Origin: a bacterium
Lineage (GTDB): Bacteria; AUK180
Assembly (NCBI GenBank): GCA_021162505.1
Contig: JAGGYO010000180.1
Coordinates: 1 to 5,124, forward strand
Reading direction: 5' to 3'
DNA: 5,124 bases
Shown here: in pieces, positions 1 to 5,124 of the stretch
How the letters are laid out: every line of letters begins with the position of its first letter
Position numbering within the stretch: the first letter of the stretch is position 1
Notes under the pieces: generated by a model
Database searches by the model: none
Told to the model about the DNA's origin: nothing
The model's input: the letters and a program-made list of their open reading frames with translations, nothing else
Position numbers and translations under genes: made by a program

Positions 1-1
1 A

Positions 2-760
2 ATATATATTTTCCTTTTTTCAATTGCATTTGTTATTTTAATGTTATATATCTATCAATTGACAAAAAAAGGTAAAAAATTTTATATTAGACCTATTGCC
101 GGACTATCCGCTGTTGAAGAGGCAGTAGGTAGGTCTACCGAAATGGGGAAACCCGTTCTGTATATCGCGGGATTAAGTACCATTTCAGATATCGCTACTT
201 TGGCATCTATCAATATACTGGGTCAGATCGCTAGGAAGGTAGCTATCTATGAAACACCTCTTATAGTACCGGCATACGATCCCATTGTATATACCGTATT
301 AAGAGAGGTAGTAAGAGAGGCATATATTGATGTTGGCAAACCCGAAGCATATCAGGAAGAAAATGTTTTCTATTTAACATCGGCACAATTTGCTTATGCT
401 GCCGGAGTTAATGGTATTATGGTCAGGGAAAAACCGGCAACGATATTCTATATGGGAATGTTCTTTGCAGAAGCACTCCTTATGTCCGAAACAGGTAATC
501 AGATCGGTGCTATTCAAATTGCCGGAACAGATGCTGTTACACAAATTCCATTTTTTATTACATCATGTGATTATACATTAATTGGGGAAGAACTTTATGC
601 AGCGAGTGCTTACCTCTCTAGAGAACCACTTTTGCTCTCTACCTTAAAGGTACAGGACCTTGGGAAAGCGTTTATAATGTTTTTGCTTATATTCGGTGTA
701 ATCCTTGAGGTATTCGGCATTCATATCATTTCGTATATTCTGCAGAATATACCGGATTAA
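2..760 (+). CDS. 5'-partial membrane-anchored protein, DUF6754-like (cluster protein A)
   Basis: The reading frame is open to the left edge, so the true start lies outside the window; the ATG at base 41 falls inside a hydrophobic helix and is unlikely to be the start. 252 residues are visible. Counting from the ATG at 41, the N-terminal helix ends near residue 7 and is followed by the basic stretch KKGKKFYIR, which suggests that the following domain is cytoplasmic. A soluble alpha/beta domain spans about residues 18-205, with conserved-looking motifs GRSTEMGKPVLYIAGLS (30-46), FAYAAGVNGIMVREKP (117-132) and IAGTDAVTQIPFF (160-172), then LIGEELYAASAYLSREP. A C-terminal membrane helix follows (about 208-228). 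I recall this pattern as the uncharacterised DUF6754 family; the assignment is from memory. No catalytic motif is recognisable. It is followed 12 bases later by gene B, very probably in the same operon. Confidence 0.8.
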   Translation: MYIFLFSIAFVILMLYIYQLTKKGKKFYIRPIAGLSAVEEAVGRSTEMGKPVLYIAGLSTISDIATLASINILGQIARKVAIYETPLIVPAYDPIVYTVLREVVREAYIDVGKPEAYQEENVFYLTSAQFAYAAGVNGIMVREKPATIFYMGMFFAEALLMSETGNQIGAIQIAGTDAVTQIPFFITSCDYTLIGEELYAASAYLSREPLLLSTLKVQDLGKAFIMFLLIFGVILEVFGIHIISYILQNIPD

Positions 761-765
761 AGGAG
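761..765 (+). promoter_or_regulatory. Shine-Dalgarno site of protein B
   Basis: AGGAG begins immediately after the stop codon of protein A (758-760) and lies 7 bases before the ATG at 773. This is good spacing and supports that start. Confidence 0.75.
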
Positions 766-772
766 ATAAAAG

Positions 773-1492
773 ATGAAAAGAAAACTTCCATTAATGTTGG
801 TTCTAACACTCGGTATAATATACTTTTTTGTACCTTTTATCTCTTCGCCTTTTGCAAATGAGATATTGTATAAAGAACTCTATATTAATTGGATAAAAAT
901 TGTTGGGGTTTTTGCTATTGTAATGTCCATCGCATCACTATGGAGAAGAAATATAGTAAAGATACAAAGAAAACATGGTGACTATATTTATAGTTATATC
1001 GAGATCATAGGTATGGTAGTTATCGGGCTATTAGCAATTCTCCCGAATTCGTTACATATCGGGAATGTCAACATCGGTGGTATTGGTGATAGGTCTGTCT
1101 ATAGCTGGGTCTTTAGTAATATGCAGGTACCAATGCAGGCAACCATGTTCTCAATGTTGGCATTCTATATTGCATCGGCTGCTTATCGATCATTTAGGGC
1201 AAGAAATGCAGAAGCAACTCTTTTATTGATTACTGCTGCAATTGTTATGATAGGGCGTGTTCCACTGGGTGAGAATGTATATCAGCTTATGAATGGAGTC
1301 AATTCTCATTTCATCAGTGGTTTCCACTGGGCGAAACTTTTTGATTTTCAAGGATGGACACAAGTTATATTAGATATTCCGAACACAGCCACAAAAAGAG
1401 CAATTCTTTTTGGAGTATCGATGGGTATGGTAGCAACCTCGTTGAAAATTATTTTCGGGATTGAAAAATCATGGCTTGGCGGATCGGAATAG
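773..1492 (+). CDS. Polytopic membrane protein of unknown function (cluster protein B)
   Basis: 239 residues. Hydrophobic segments at about 5-22, 40-57, 74-91, 121-138, 147-162 and 207-228 indicate six membrane helices. The basic stretch RRNIVKIQRKH after helix 2 and YRSFRARN between helices 4 and 5 are probably cytoplasmic. A loop rich in Gly and Asn lies between helices 3 and 4 (92-120), and a longer polar loop (163-206) lies before the last helix. The C-terminal motif, from RAILFGVSMGMVATSLKII to IEKSWLGG, looks like a conserved signature of this cluster. There is no transporter or enzyme motif that I recognise. The ATG has a well-placed Shine-Dalgarno site. The gene sits between A and C with minimal spacing, so it is likely to be co-translated and may be an integral subunit of a complex with them. 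The function is unknown. Confidence 0.85.
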   Translation: MKRKLPLMLVLTLGIIYFFVPFISSPFANEILYKELYINWIKIVGVFAIVMSIASLWRRNIVKIQRKHGDYIYSYIEIIGMVVIGLLAILPNSLHIGNVNIGGIGDRSVYSWVFSNMQVPMQATMFSMLAFYIASAAYRSFRARNAEATLLLITAAIVMIGRVPLGENVYQLMNGVNSHFISGFHWAKLFDFQGWTQVILDIPNTATKRAILFGVSMGMVATSLKIIFGIEKSWLGGSE

Positions 1493-1496
1493 GAGG
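1491..1496 (+). promoter_or_regulatory. Shine-Dalgarno site of protein C, overlapping the stop codon of B
   Basis: A perfect AGGAGG overlaps the TAG stop of protein B (1490-1492). It lies only 2 bases from the ATG at 1499 but 5 bases from the tandem ATG at 1502, so the second ATG is the better start. The overlap with the stop codon suggests coupled translation of B and C. Confidence 0.75.
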
Positions 1497-1501
1497 CGAT
1501 G

Positions 1502-2572
1502 ATGAACAATTTTATAATATGGTTTGGAAAAATTGATAGAAGATGGTTATACCTCTTAATGGCAATAGTAGTTTCTATTCCCATCTTTATGCGCATGAAA
1601 ATGAAAGTGAAACCTGCAGAACCTGTAATAATGCTCTATGATTTTATTGAAAATCTTGAGCCAATGGACACTATTTTGATCTCCTTTGATTACTCCCCTG
1701 ATTCACTTGCAGAGCTGCAGCCCATGGCGAAAGCGTTGATCTATCACGCTTTGAATAAGGATGTAAGAATATTAGGCATTGCATTAGCATGGCCTTCAGC
1801 AGCGGGCTTAGGACTTGATGCAATGAAGGGAGAGGTTCATAATTATAATAAAAAAATATTAGGTACGGTTATTGAAAATCTATTTGAAAATACGGAAATA
1901 TCTAAATATATTGAATCTAAAAAAATGAAAAAAGAGCTTTTTACAAATATTATAGCTGACCTAATTCCGGCACACTTTGAGGATAATAAAAGCACTATTA
2001 GTGTTAATAAAAAATTGTACGCTATCCTGGAAAAACAAAGTGTGTTTTCAAAAGTTGATTCAAAAACATTGAAATTGATTGGCAGGGATTGGGATTATTT
2101 TGGGTACAAACCTGGTTATGCACTTGTTATGCTTGGAATGGGTAGTGATATGATAAAAACTTTAAATACTGATTATTTCGGTAATGAATTAAAAGATTTT
2201 GATATGTTCTCCAACCCAACATACAAGATAAAAAATTATGATAATATTTCCGTTGTTATCGATCTTGCTGCCGGTGGTTCTCCTGGAGCTTGGATGACAT
2301 ATGTTAATACTAAATTCGGCAGACCGGTAGCAACCGGAGTTACAGCCGTTATGGCAGCTGATTATTATCCTTTCCTGCAATCAAAGCAATTGATAGGATT
2401 ACTTAATGGAATGCGAGGAGCCGCGGATTATGAAACATTAATAAACAAACCGGGGCTTGGATTACAAGGAATGGGATCACAAACATTTGCTCATCTTCTA
2501 ATTATTGCTTTTATAATATTAGGTAATTTAGGTTATCTTGCTTCGAAAAAAAGTGGAGGCGAAAATGAGTAG
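1502..2572 (+). CDS. Membrane-anchored alpha/beta protein of unknown function (cluster protein C)
   Basis: 356 residues from the ATG at 1502 (357 if the adjacent ATG at 1499 is used; the ribosome site favours 1502). A membrane helix lies at about 14-30, flanked by KIDRR and RMKMKVK, and a second at about 329-347, followed by a short KK-containing tail. Between them is a soluble domain. Its first part (about 41-112) alternates strands and helices in a Rossmann-like way (TILISFDYSPDSLAE, DVRILGIALAWPS). A Lys-rich, AT-rich middle follows (about 114-193). The last part (about 195-327) is Gly-rich, with YFGYKPGYALVMLGMG, VVIDLAAGGSPGAWM, GVTAVMAADYYPFLQ and LIGLLNGMRGAADYE. I recall the outer parts as typical of unnamed proteins next to DUF6754-like genes. 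The architecture mirrors protein A. It overlaps gene D by 8 bases. No active site can be named. Confidence 0.85.
   Translation: MNNFIIWFGKIDRRWLYLLMAIVVSIPIFMRMKMKVKPAEPVIMLYDFIENLEPMDTILISFDYSPDSLAELQPMAKALIYHALNKDVRILGIALAWPSAAGLGLDAMKGEVHNYNKKILGTVIENLFENTEISKYIESKKMKKELFTNIIADLIPAHFEDNKSTISVNKKLYAILEKQSVFSKVDSKTLKLIGRDWDYFGYKPGYALVMLGMGSDMIKTLNTDYFGNELKDFDMFSNPTYKIKNYDNISVVIDLAAGGSPGAWMTYVNTKFGRPVATGVTAVMAADYYPFLQSKQLIGLLNGMRGAADYETLINKPGLGLQGMGSQTFAHLLIIAFIILGNLGYLASKKSGGENE
2555..2559 (+). promoter_or_regulatory. Shine-Dalgarno site that fixes the start of protein D
   Basis: GGAGG lies inside the last codons of protein C, 5 bases before the ATG at 2565. It argues for that ATG and against the upstream in-frame TTG at 2538, which has no comparable site and would only add nine polar residues that extend the overlap with C. 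Confidence 0.8.
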
Positions 2573-3194
2573 TATAATAACAACATCAATAGCAGCAATA
2601 TTGACACTTTTTATCTTTTCATTTTTATATAAAGATAATCCTTTATATAAATTTGCGGAACATTTATTAGTTGGAATTAGCGTCGGATATATCATTGGAC
2701 AAATTTATAGATTGGGATTTATTTCTTATGTTTGGAACCCCATTATACATGATCACAACTATCTTTATATAATACCTACCATCATCGGATTATTCTATTT
2801 AGGATTTGTTTCAACAAAAACAATGTGGCTTATTAGAATACCCATTGCACTTGGTATGGGTATGGGAGCAGGATATGGAATATCCTATACATTTCAAACA
2901 AATATTTTTATCCAGTTAAGAGAGACCATAATGGTATTTAACCACCCTGGTATGGGATTTTGGGCGATTTTTGCAAATATTCTCCTGGTAATTGGTGTAT
3001 TCACCGCAATTATTTATTTTTTCTTTTCATGGAAACATGAAGGAGCGGTTGGTGTGCTTGCCAAAGTGGGTATTTATTTCTTAATGATTGGGTTCGGAGC
3101 ATCATTTGGTTTGACCGTTATGGGAAGAATTTCTCTATTGATAGGAAGATTTTTATTTCTCTTTAAGGATTGGCTACATTTAATAAGCTATTAG
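2565..3194 (+). CDS. Polytopic membrane protein of unknown function (cluster protein D)
   Basis: 209 residues from the ATG at 2565, chosen because GGAGG stands 5 bases upstream; the frame could be extended to a TTG at 2538, but this is unlikely. The start overlaps the end of gene C by 8 bases, indicating coupled translation. Hydrophobic segments at about 3-21, 32-48, 67-84, 88-108, 132-154 and 164-184, possibly also 188-201, give six or seven membrane helices. Distinctive motifs are KDNPLYKFAEHLLVGIS (23-39), the polar patch NPIIHDHNY (58-66), a Gly/Met-rich helix (GMGMGAGYG, 97-105) and MGRISLLIGR near the C-terminus. The NPxYKFAEH signature strikes me as conserved in this cluster, but no function is known to me. 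It is probably a second integral subunit alongside B. It is the last gene of the first block. Confidence 0.85.
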   Translation: MSSIITTSIAAILTLFIFSFLYKDNPLYKFAEHLLVGISVGYIIGQIYRLGFISYVWNPIIHDHNYLYIIPTIIGLFYLGFVSTKTMWLIRIPIALGMGMGAGYGISYTFQTNIFIQLRETIMVFNHPGMGFWAIFANILLVIGVFTAIIYFFFSWKHEGAVGVLAKVGIYFLMIGFGASFGLTVMGRISLLIGRFLFLFKDWLHLISY

Positions 3195-3229
3195 TTTGAA
3201 ATAAAAAAGGTCTTTTTTTCGTAAGTTTA

Positions 3230-3787
3230 ATGAAGATAGAAGATGATGATATAATATTAAAAATAAAGAAGGGAAATATTAATAGTTTCGAATTGCTCTT
3301 TGAAAAGTACCAGTATCTCGTAAGGAGCCGGGTTATGAAGATCATTGGTAATGATCCCTATGTTGACGATATGATCCAAGACATATTTTATAAGATATTC
3401 AAGAATATTGGGAAGTTCAATTCTGAAAAAAGTCGATTTTCCACTTGGATCTCCACTATCTCACATAATGCTACTATTGATCATTTAAAAAAGCAGCATA
3501 TGAAAATATTTTCAAGTGATACATTTTTCAGTGATGAGAATTCTCTGGAAGTTCCTGATGTTGATGATCCGGAAAGTACTTTTATAGATAAGGAAGAACA
3601 CAAATTTTTGGTATTCTGTATGACCAAACTCCCCAAAAAATATTTTGAGGTATTAGAATTAAGGTATATGCAGGATAAGAGTTACAGTGAAATAAGCAGA
3701 ATATTATGTATCCCAATGGGCACTGTAATGACAAGGATATTTAGAGCAAAAAAAGCCATCGTAAAGATAGCAAAAGAGGAAATGTAG
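3230..3787 (+). CDS. RNA polymerase sigma-70 family factor, ECF type
   Basis: 185 residues, the usual length of an ECF sigma factor, with only regions 2 and 4. Region 2 spans about residues 18-90. FELLFEKYQYLVRSRV begins it, DDMIQDIFYKIFKNIGKFN is the core-polymerase-binding 2.2 helix, and FSTWISTISHNATIDHLKK is the -10 recognition helix 2.3-2.4. An acidic linker (about 95-122, containing DDPE) leads to region 4 (about 123-181): LPKKYFEVLELRYMQDKSYSEI, then the helix-turn-helix ending GTVMTRIFRAKKA, which reads the -35 element. The ATG at 3230 is the first possible start after an in-frame stop at 3197-3199, but no clear Shine-Dalgarno site precedes it. It should redirect RNA polymerase to a small regulon, perhaps including its own operon. 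The next gene is 2 bases away and is the likely anti-sigma factor. The regulon and stimulus cannot be read from the sequence. Confidence 0.93.
   Translation: MKIEDDDIILKIKKGNINSFELLFEKYQYLVRSRVMKIIGNDPYVDDMIQDIFYKIFKNIGKFNSEKSRFSTWISTISHNATIDHLKKQHMKIFSSDTFFSDENSLEVPDVDDPESTFIDKEEHKFLVFCMTKLPKKYFEVLELRYMQDKSYSEISRILCIPMGTVMTRIFRAKKAIVKIAKEEM
3775..3780 (+). promoter_or_regulatory. Shine-Dalgarno site of the putative anti-sigma gene
   Basis: AGAGGA lies within the last codons of the sigma factor gene, 9 bases before the ATG at 3790. This supports that start and co-translation with the sigma factor. Confidence 0.55.
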
Positions 3788-3789
3788 AA

Positions 3790-4251
3790 ATGAAAAAAAA
3801 GAATATAGAGAAATGGGAACTTAATTTACTTAAAAATAAGAAAATAGAGGATTATATCCGTGTTTCTCAAGAATTGAAAAATATCTCCACGGAAAATAGC
3901 CCTATGGGTAAAATTAAGACCGACTTCAAACCCCTAAAAAAGCGAATCCAGAAATATATCCTTTTCAAAAAAATAAAGATATTCATTTTTATCGCAGCTA
4001 TTATTTCCATTCTTATTGATCTGGCATTTTTAAAAAATATTGAGGAATGGACAAATTTTTCTCAAGCTATGGCTGGATTTATTGTATTTATTTTCACACT
4101 TTGGATTGATAAAGCATCACTACTGCTCTTTAAAGTACTTAGTTTGCTTACAAACACACTGAACAATTCATTTATTTTATTCATTCTCCTCATTATTTCA
4201 CTTATTACACTACACTTTATCACTAAAGACCTCAAACTTAGAAAGAGATGA
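3790..4251 (+). CDS. Small membrane protein, candidate anti-sigma factor
   Basis: 153 residues. An N-terminal charged, helical, presumably cytoplasmic region (1-62; KKNIEKWELNLLKNKKIEDY, then a basic stretch ending LKKRIQKYILFKKIK) precedes hydrophobic segments at about 63-81, 92-112 and 126-144, so there are probably three membrane helices. The C-terminus is basic (KDLKLRKR). There is no zinc-binding HxxxCxxC motif of the classical ZAS anti-sigma domain and no long extracytoplasmic sensor domain. The role is inferred from position: a soluble N-terminal domain on a membrane anchor, encoded 2 bases after an ECF sigma factor, is the standard arrangement for an anti-sigma factor that holds the sigma factor at the membrane. 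It overlaps the next gene by 4 bases (ATGA), so all three are probably translated in step. An unrelated membrane protein cannot be excluded. Confidence 0.6.
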   Translation: MKKKNIEKWELNLLKNKKIEDYIRVSQELKNISTENSPMGKIKTDFKPLKKRIQKYILFKKIKIFIFIAAIISILIDLAFLKNIEEWTNFSQAMAGFIVFIFTLWIDKASLLLFKVLSLLTNTLNNSFILFILLIISLITLHFITKDLKLRKR

Positions 4252-5063
4252 AAAAAATATTCATTATCGTTTTCTTATTTTTATCAATTATTATTTTTGG
4301 TCAGATTCACACGGGTTCTTATGTATTAGAAAAAAATAGTATTGCTAAAAAGAACCTCATCATCTTTGGGTCCGGAAGAATAGACGGTTTATGCCTTGGA
4401 AATCTTACATTTTATGGTGATGAGCTTGAGATCAACGGTACTATAAAAGGAGACCTGAATTTTATCGGTAAAAAATTGCTCTTAAATTCAACTTCACATA
4501 TTGAAGGAAATGTTCACTTTATTGGCGAAGGAATGATATTAGAAGAAGGATCACAAATTGATGGGAAATATTACAATAAATATGTATTGAAAAATATTCG
4601 CTATTTCCCCTTTACATCACGAAAACCTATTTATATCCCTTTCATCTTCATCTTAAAATTTATTATTGCCTTTCTTGTTTTCCTTTTATTCCCAAATTTC
4701 ATTAAATCCATTTCACAATATGTAAGTTCTCATCCTATTTCATCTTATCTATGGGGGGTATTATCTCTTTTCCTCGTATTCCTTCTTATTATCATTCTAC
4801 TAATTACCATAATAGGTATCCCATTTGCTTTACTCGTTATGCTTTTATTATTATTTACTATACTTTTTGCTTCCACAACTTTTGCCTACTATATAGGTCA
4901 TCTTATCATTAAGTCAAAAGATCGATTACTTGAATATATTGCATTTTTTATTGGTTTTACTATTGCATATCTTCTCAATTTACATCCTCTCATACATACC
5001 ATCTATATTATCTTCATCCTTGTAGGTTTTTTAGGTGCGGTGTTTGTTAAATTGTTCAAATAA
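4248..5063 (+). CDS. Bactofilin-like (polymer-forming) beta-helix protein with signal peptide and C-terminal membrane domain
   Basis: 271 residues. MKK plus a hydrophobic stretch to about residue 18 looks like a signal peptide, with possible cleavage near FGQ. Residues about 38-107 form roughly three similar turns of about 20 residues: GRIDGLCLGNLTFYGDELEI, NGTIKGDLNFIGKKLLLNST and SHIEGNVHFIGEGMILEEGS, followed by QIDGKYY. The repeated (I)xG-(D/N)-hydrophobic-hydrophobic-G rhythm is that of bactofilin-type right-handed beta-helices. Residues about 128-270 are almost entirely hydrophobic, giving five or six membrane helices, with an IIGIPFALL motif of the kind I recall from C-terminal domains of bactofilin-like membrane proteins. 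The helix is much shorter than in a cytoskeletal bactofilin, and the signal peptide places it outside the cytoplasmic membrane. Encoded with a sigma factor and candidate anti-sigma factor, it could be an envelope effector or a sensor. The start ATGA overlaps the previous stop; the ribosome site is weak. Confidence 0.75.
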   Translation: MKKIFIIVFLFLSIIIFGQIHTGSYVLEKNSIAKKNLIIFGSGRIDGLCLGNLTFYGDELEINGTIKGDLNFIGKKLLLNSTSHIEGNVHFIGEGMILEEGSQIDGKYYNKYVLKNIRYFPFTSRKPIYIPFIFILKFIIAFLVFLLFPNFIKSISQYVSSHPISSYLWGVLSLFLVFLLIIILLITIIGIPFALLVMLLLLFTILFASTTFAYYIGHLIIKSKDRLLEYIAFFIGFTIAYLLNLHPLIHTIYIIFILVGFLGAVFVKLFK

Positions 5064-5124
5064 TGATTCTCTTCTTTTCATCAGACACTATATACCTCTC
5101 ATACATTTATTGTATTTATTGCAT
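5064..5124 (+). other. AT-rich non-coding tail with a short direct repeat
   Basis: After the TAA of the bactofilin-like gene, all three reverse-strand frames and the forward continuation of the frame are quickly closed by stops, and no GC-rich hairpin with a T run is visible. ATTTATTG occurs twice, at 5105-5112 and 5114-5121, separated by one base. The stretch is too short and too AT-rich to give this a function. Confidence 0.5.

Noticed and set aside
390..581. 63-codon forward open frame inside protein A
   Set aside because: It lies wholly within the well-supported coding sequence of A in another frame, with no ribosome site and no recognisable domain.
1348..1596. 82-codon reverse-strand open frame across the B-C junction
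   Set aside because: It is antisense to the ends of two well-supported genes and covers their start and stop signals. Its translation resembles no protein family that I know.
2189..2380. 63-codon reverse-strand open frame inside protein C
   Set aside because: It is antisense to one of the best-conserved-looking parts of C and is a shadow of that frame's codon pattern.
2538..2564. TTG at 2538 as the start of protein D
   Set aside because: GGAGG at 2555-2559 is correctly spaced for the ATG at 2565, and the extra residues (LRKKVEAK) look like read-through of the gene C tail in another frame.
3156..3184. TTTAAT (3179-3184) as a -10 box for the sigma operon
   Set aside because: It matches TATAAT at five of six bases, but the sequence 17 bases upstream (TTTCTC) is a poor -35. 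Such boxes are expected by chance in DNA this AT-rich, and it lies inside the coding region of D.
3203..3219. A-run/T-run pair (AAAAAAG-GT-CTTTTTT) after protein D as a terminator
   Set aside because: The stem is almost all A-T and the loop would be only two bases; opening the loop leaves six A-T pairs. This is too weak to call an intrinsic terminator.
3163..3345. 60-codon reverse-strand open frame over the D-sigma gap
   Set aside because: It overlaps the sigma factor N-terminus and the end of D in antisense. It is low-complexity and Phe/Ile/Ser-rich, as expected from AT-rich DNA.
5105..5121. Paired ATTTATTG as an operator or repeat array
   Set aside because: Only two copies of eight A/T-dominated bases at the window edge; chance is an adequate explanation.

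Overview
The window is AT-rich and completely one-directional: seven protein-coding genes, all on the + strand, packed with overlaps or gaps of at most about 35 bases. No RNA gene, mobile element or CRISPR array is visible. The coding style (low GC, Lys/Ile-rich proteins, good Shine-Dalgarno sites on several genes) fits an AT-rich bacterium. The first four genes look like a conserved but uncharacterised membrane-protein cluster that I associate, from memory, mainly with uncultured candidate phyla (WOR-3, Cloacimonadota and similar groups). That placement is a guess; no marker gene here fixes the taxonomy.

Block 1 (bases 2-3194) holds four membrane proteins in tight series. A (5'-truncated by the window) and C each have a soluble alpha/beta domain between an N-terminal and a C-terminal membrane helix. 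B and D are polytopic, with about 6 and 6-7 helices. The spacings (12 bases A-B, about 9 bases B-C, 8-base overlap C-D) and the Shine-Dalgarno sites at the gene ends point to one operon. The four products probably form one membrane assembly. A resembles what I recall as the DUF6754 family; B, C and D have no function I can name. A and C share architecture and faint sequence similarity, so they may be ancient paralogues.

Block 2 (bases 3230-5063) is a three-gene signalling unit. It encodes an ECF-type sigma-70 factor, a small membrane protein in the place where an anti-sigma factor would be expected, and a signal-peptide-bearing bactofilin-like protein. The last has about three beta-helix turns followed by a multi-helix membrane domain. 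The genes are coupled (2-base gap, then a 4-base ATGA overlap). A plausible reading is an envelope-stress or envelope-state regulator with its membrane inhibitor and an envelope effector or sensor.

Only 35 bases separate the two blocks, with no convincing terminator or promoter between them, so they may be co-transcribed. The last 61 bases (5064-5124) are non-coding, AT-rich, and contain one short direct repeat.
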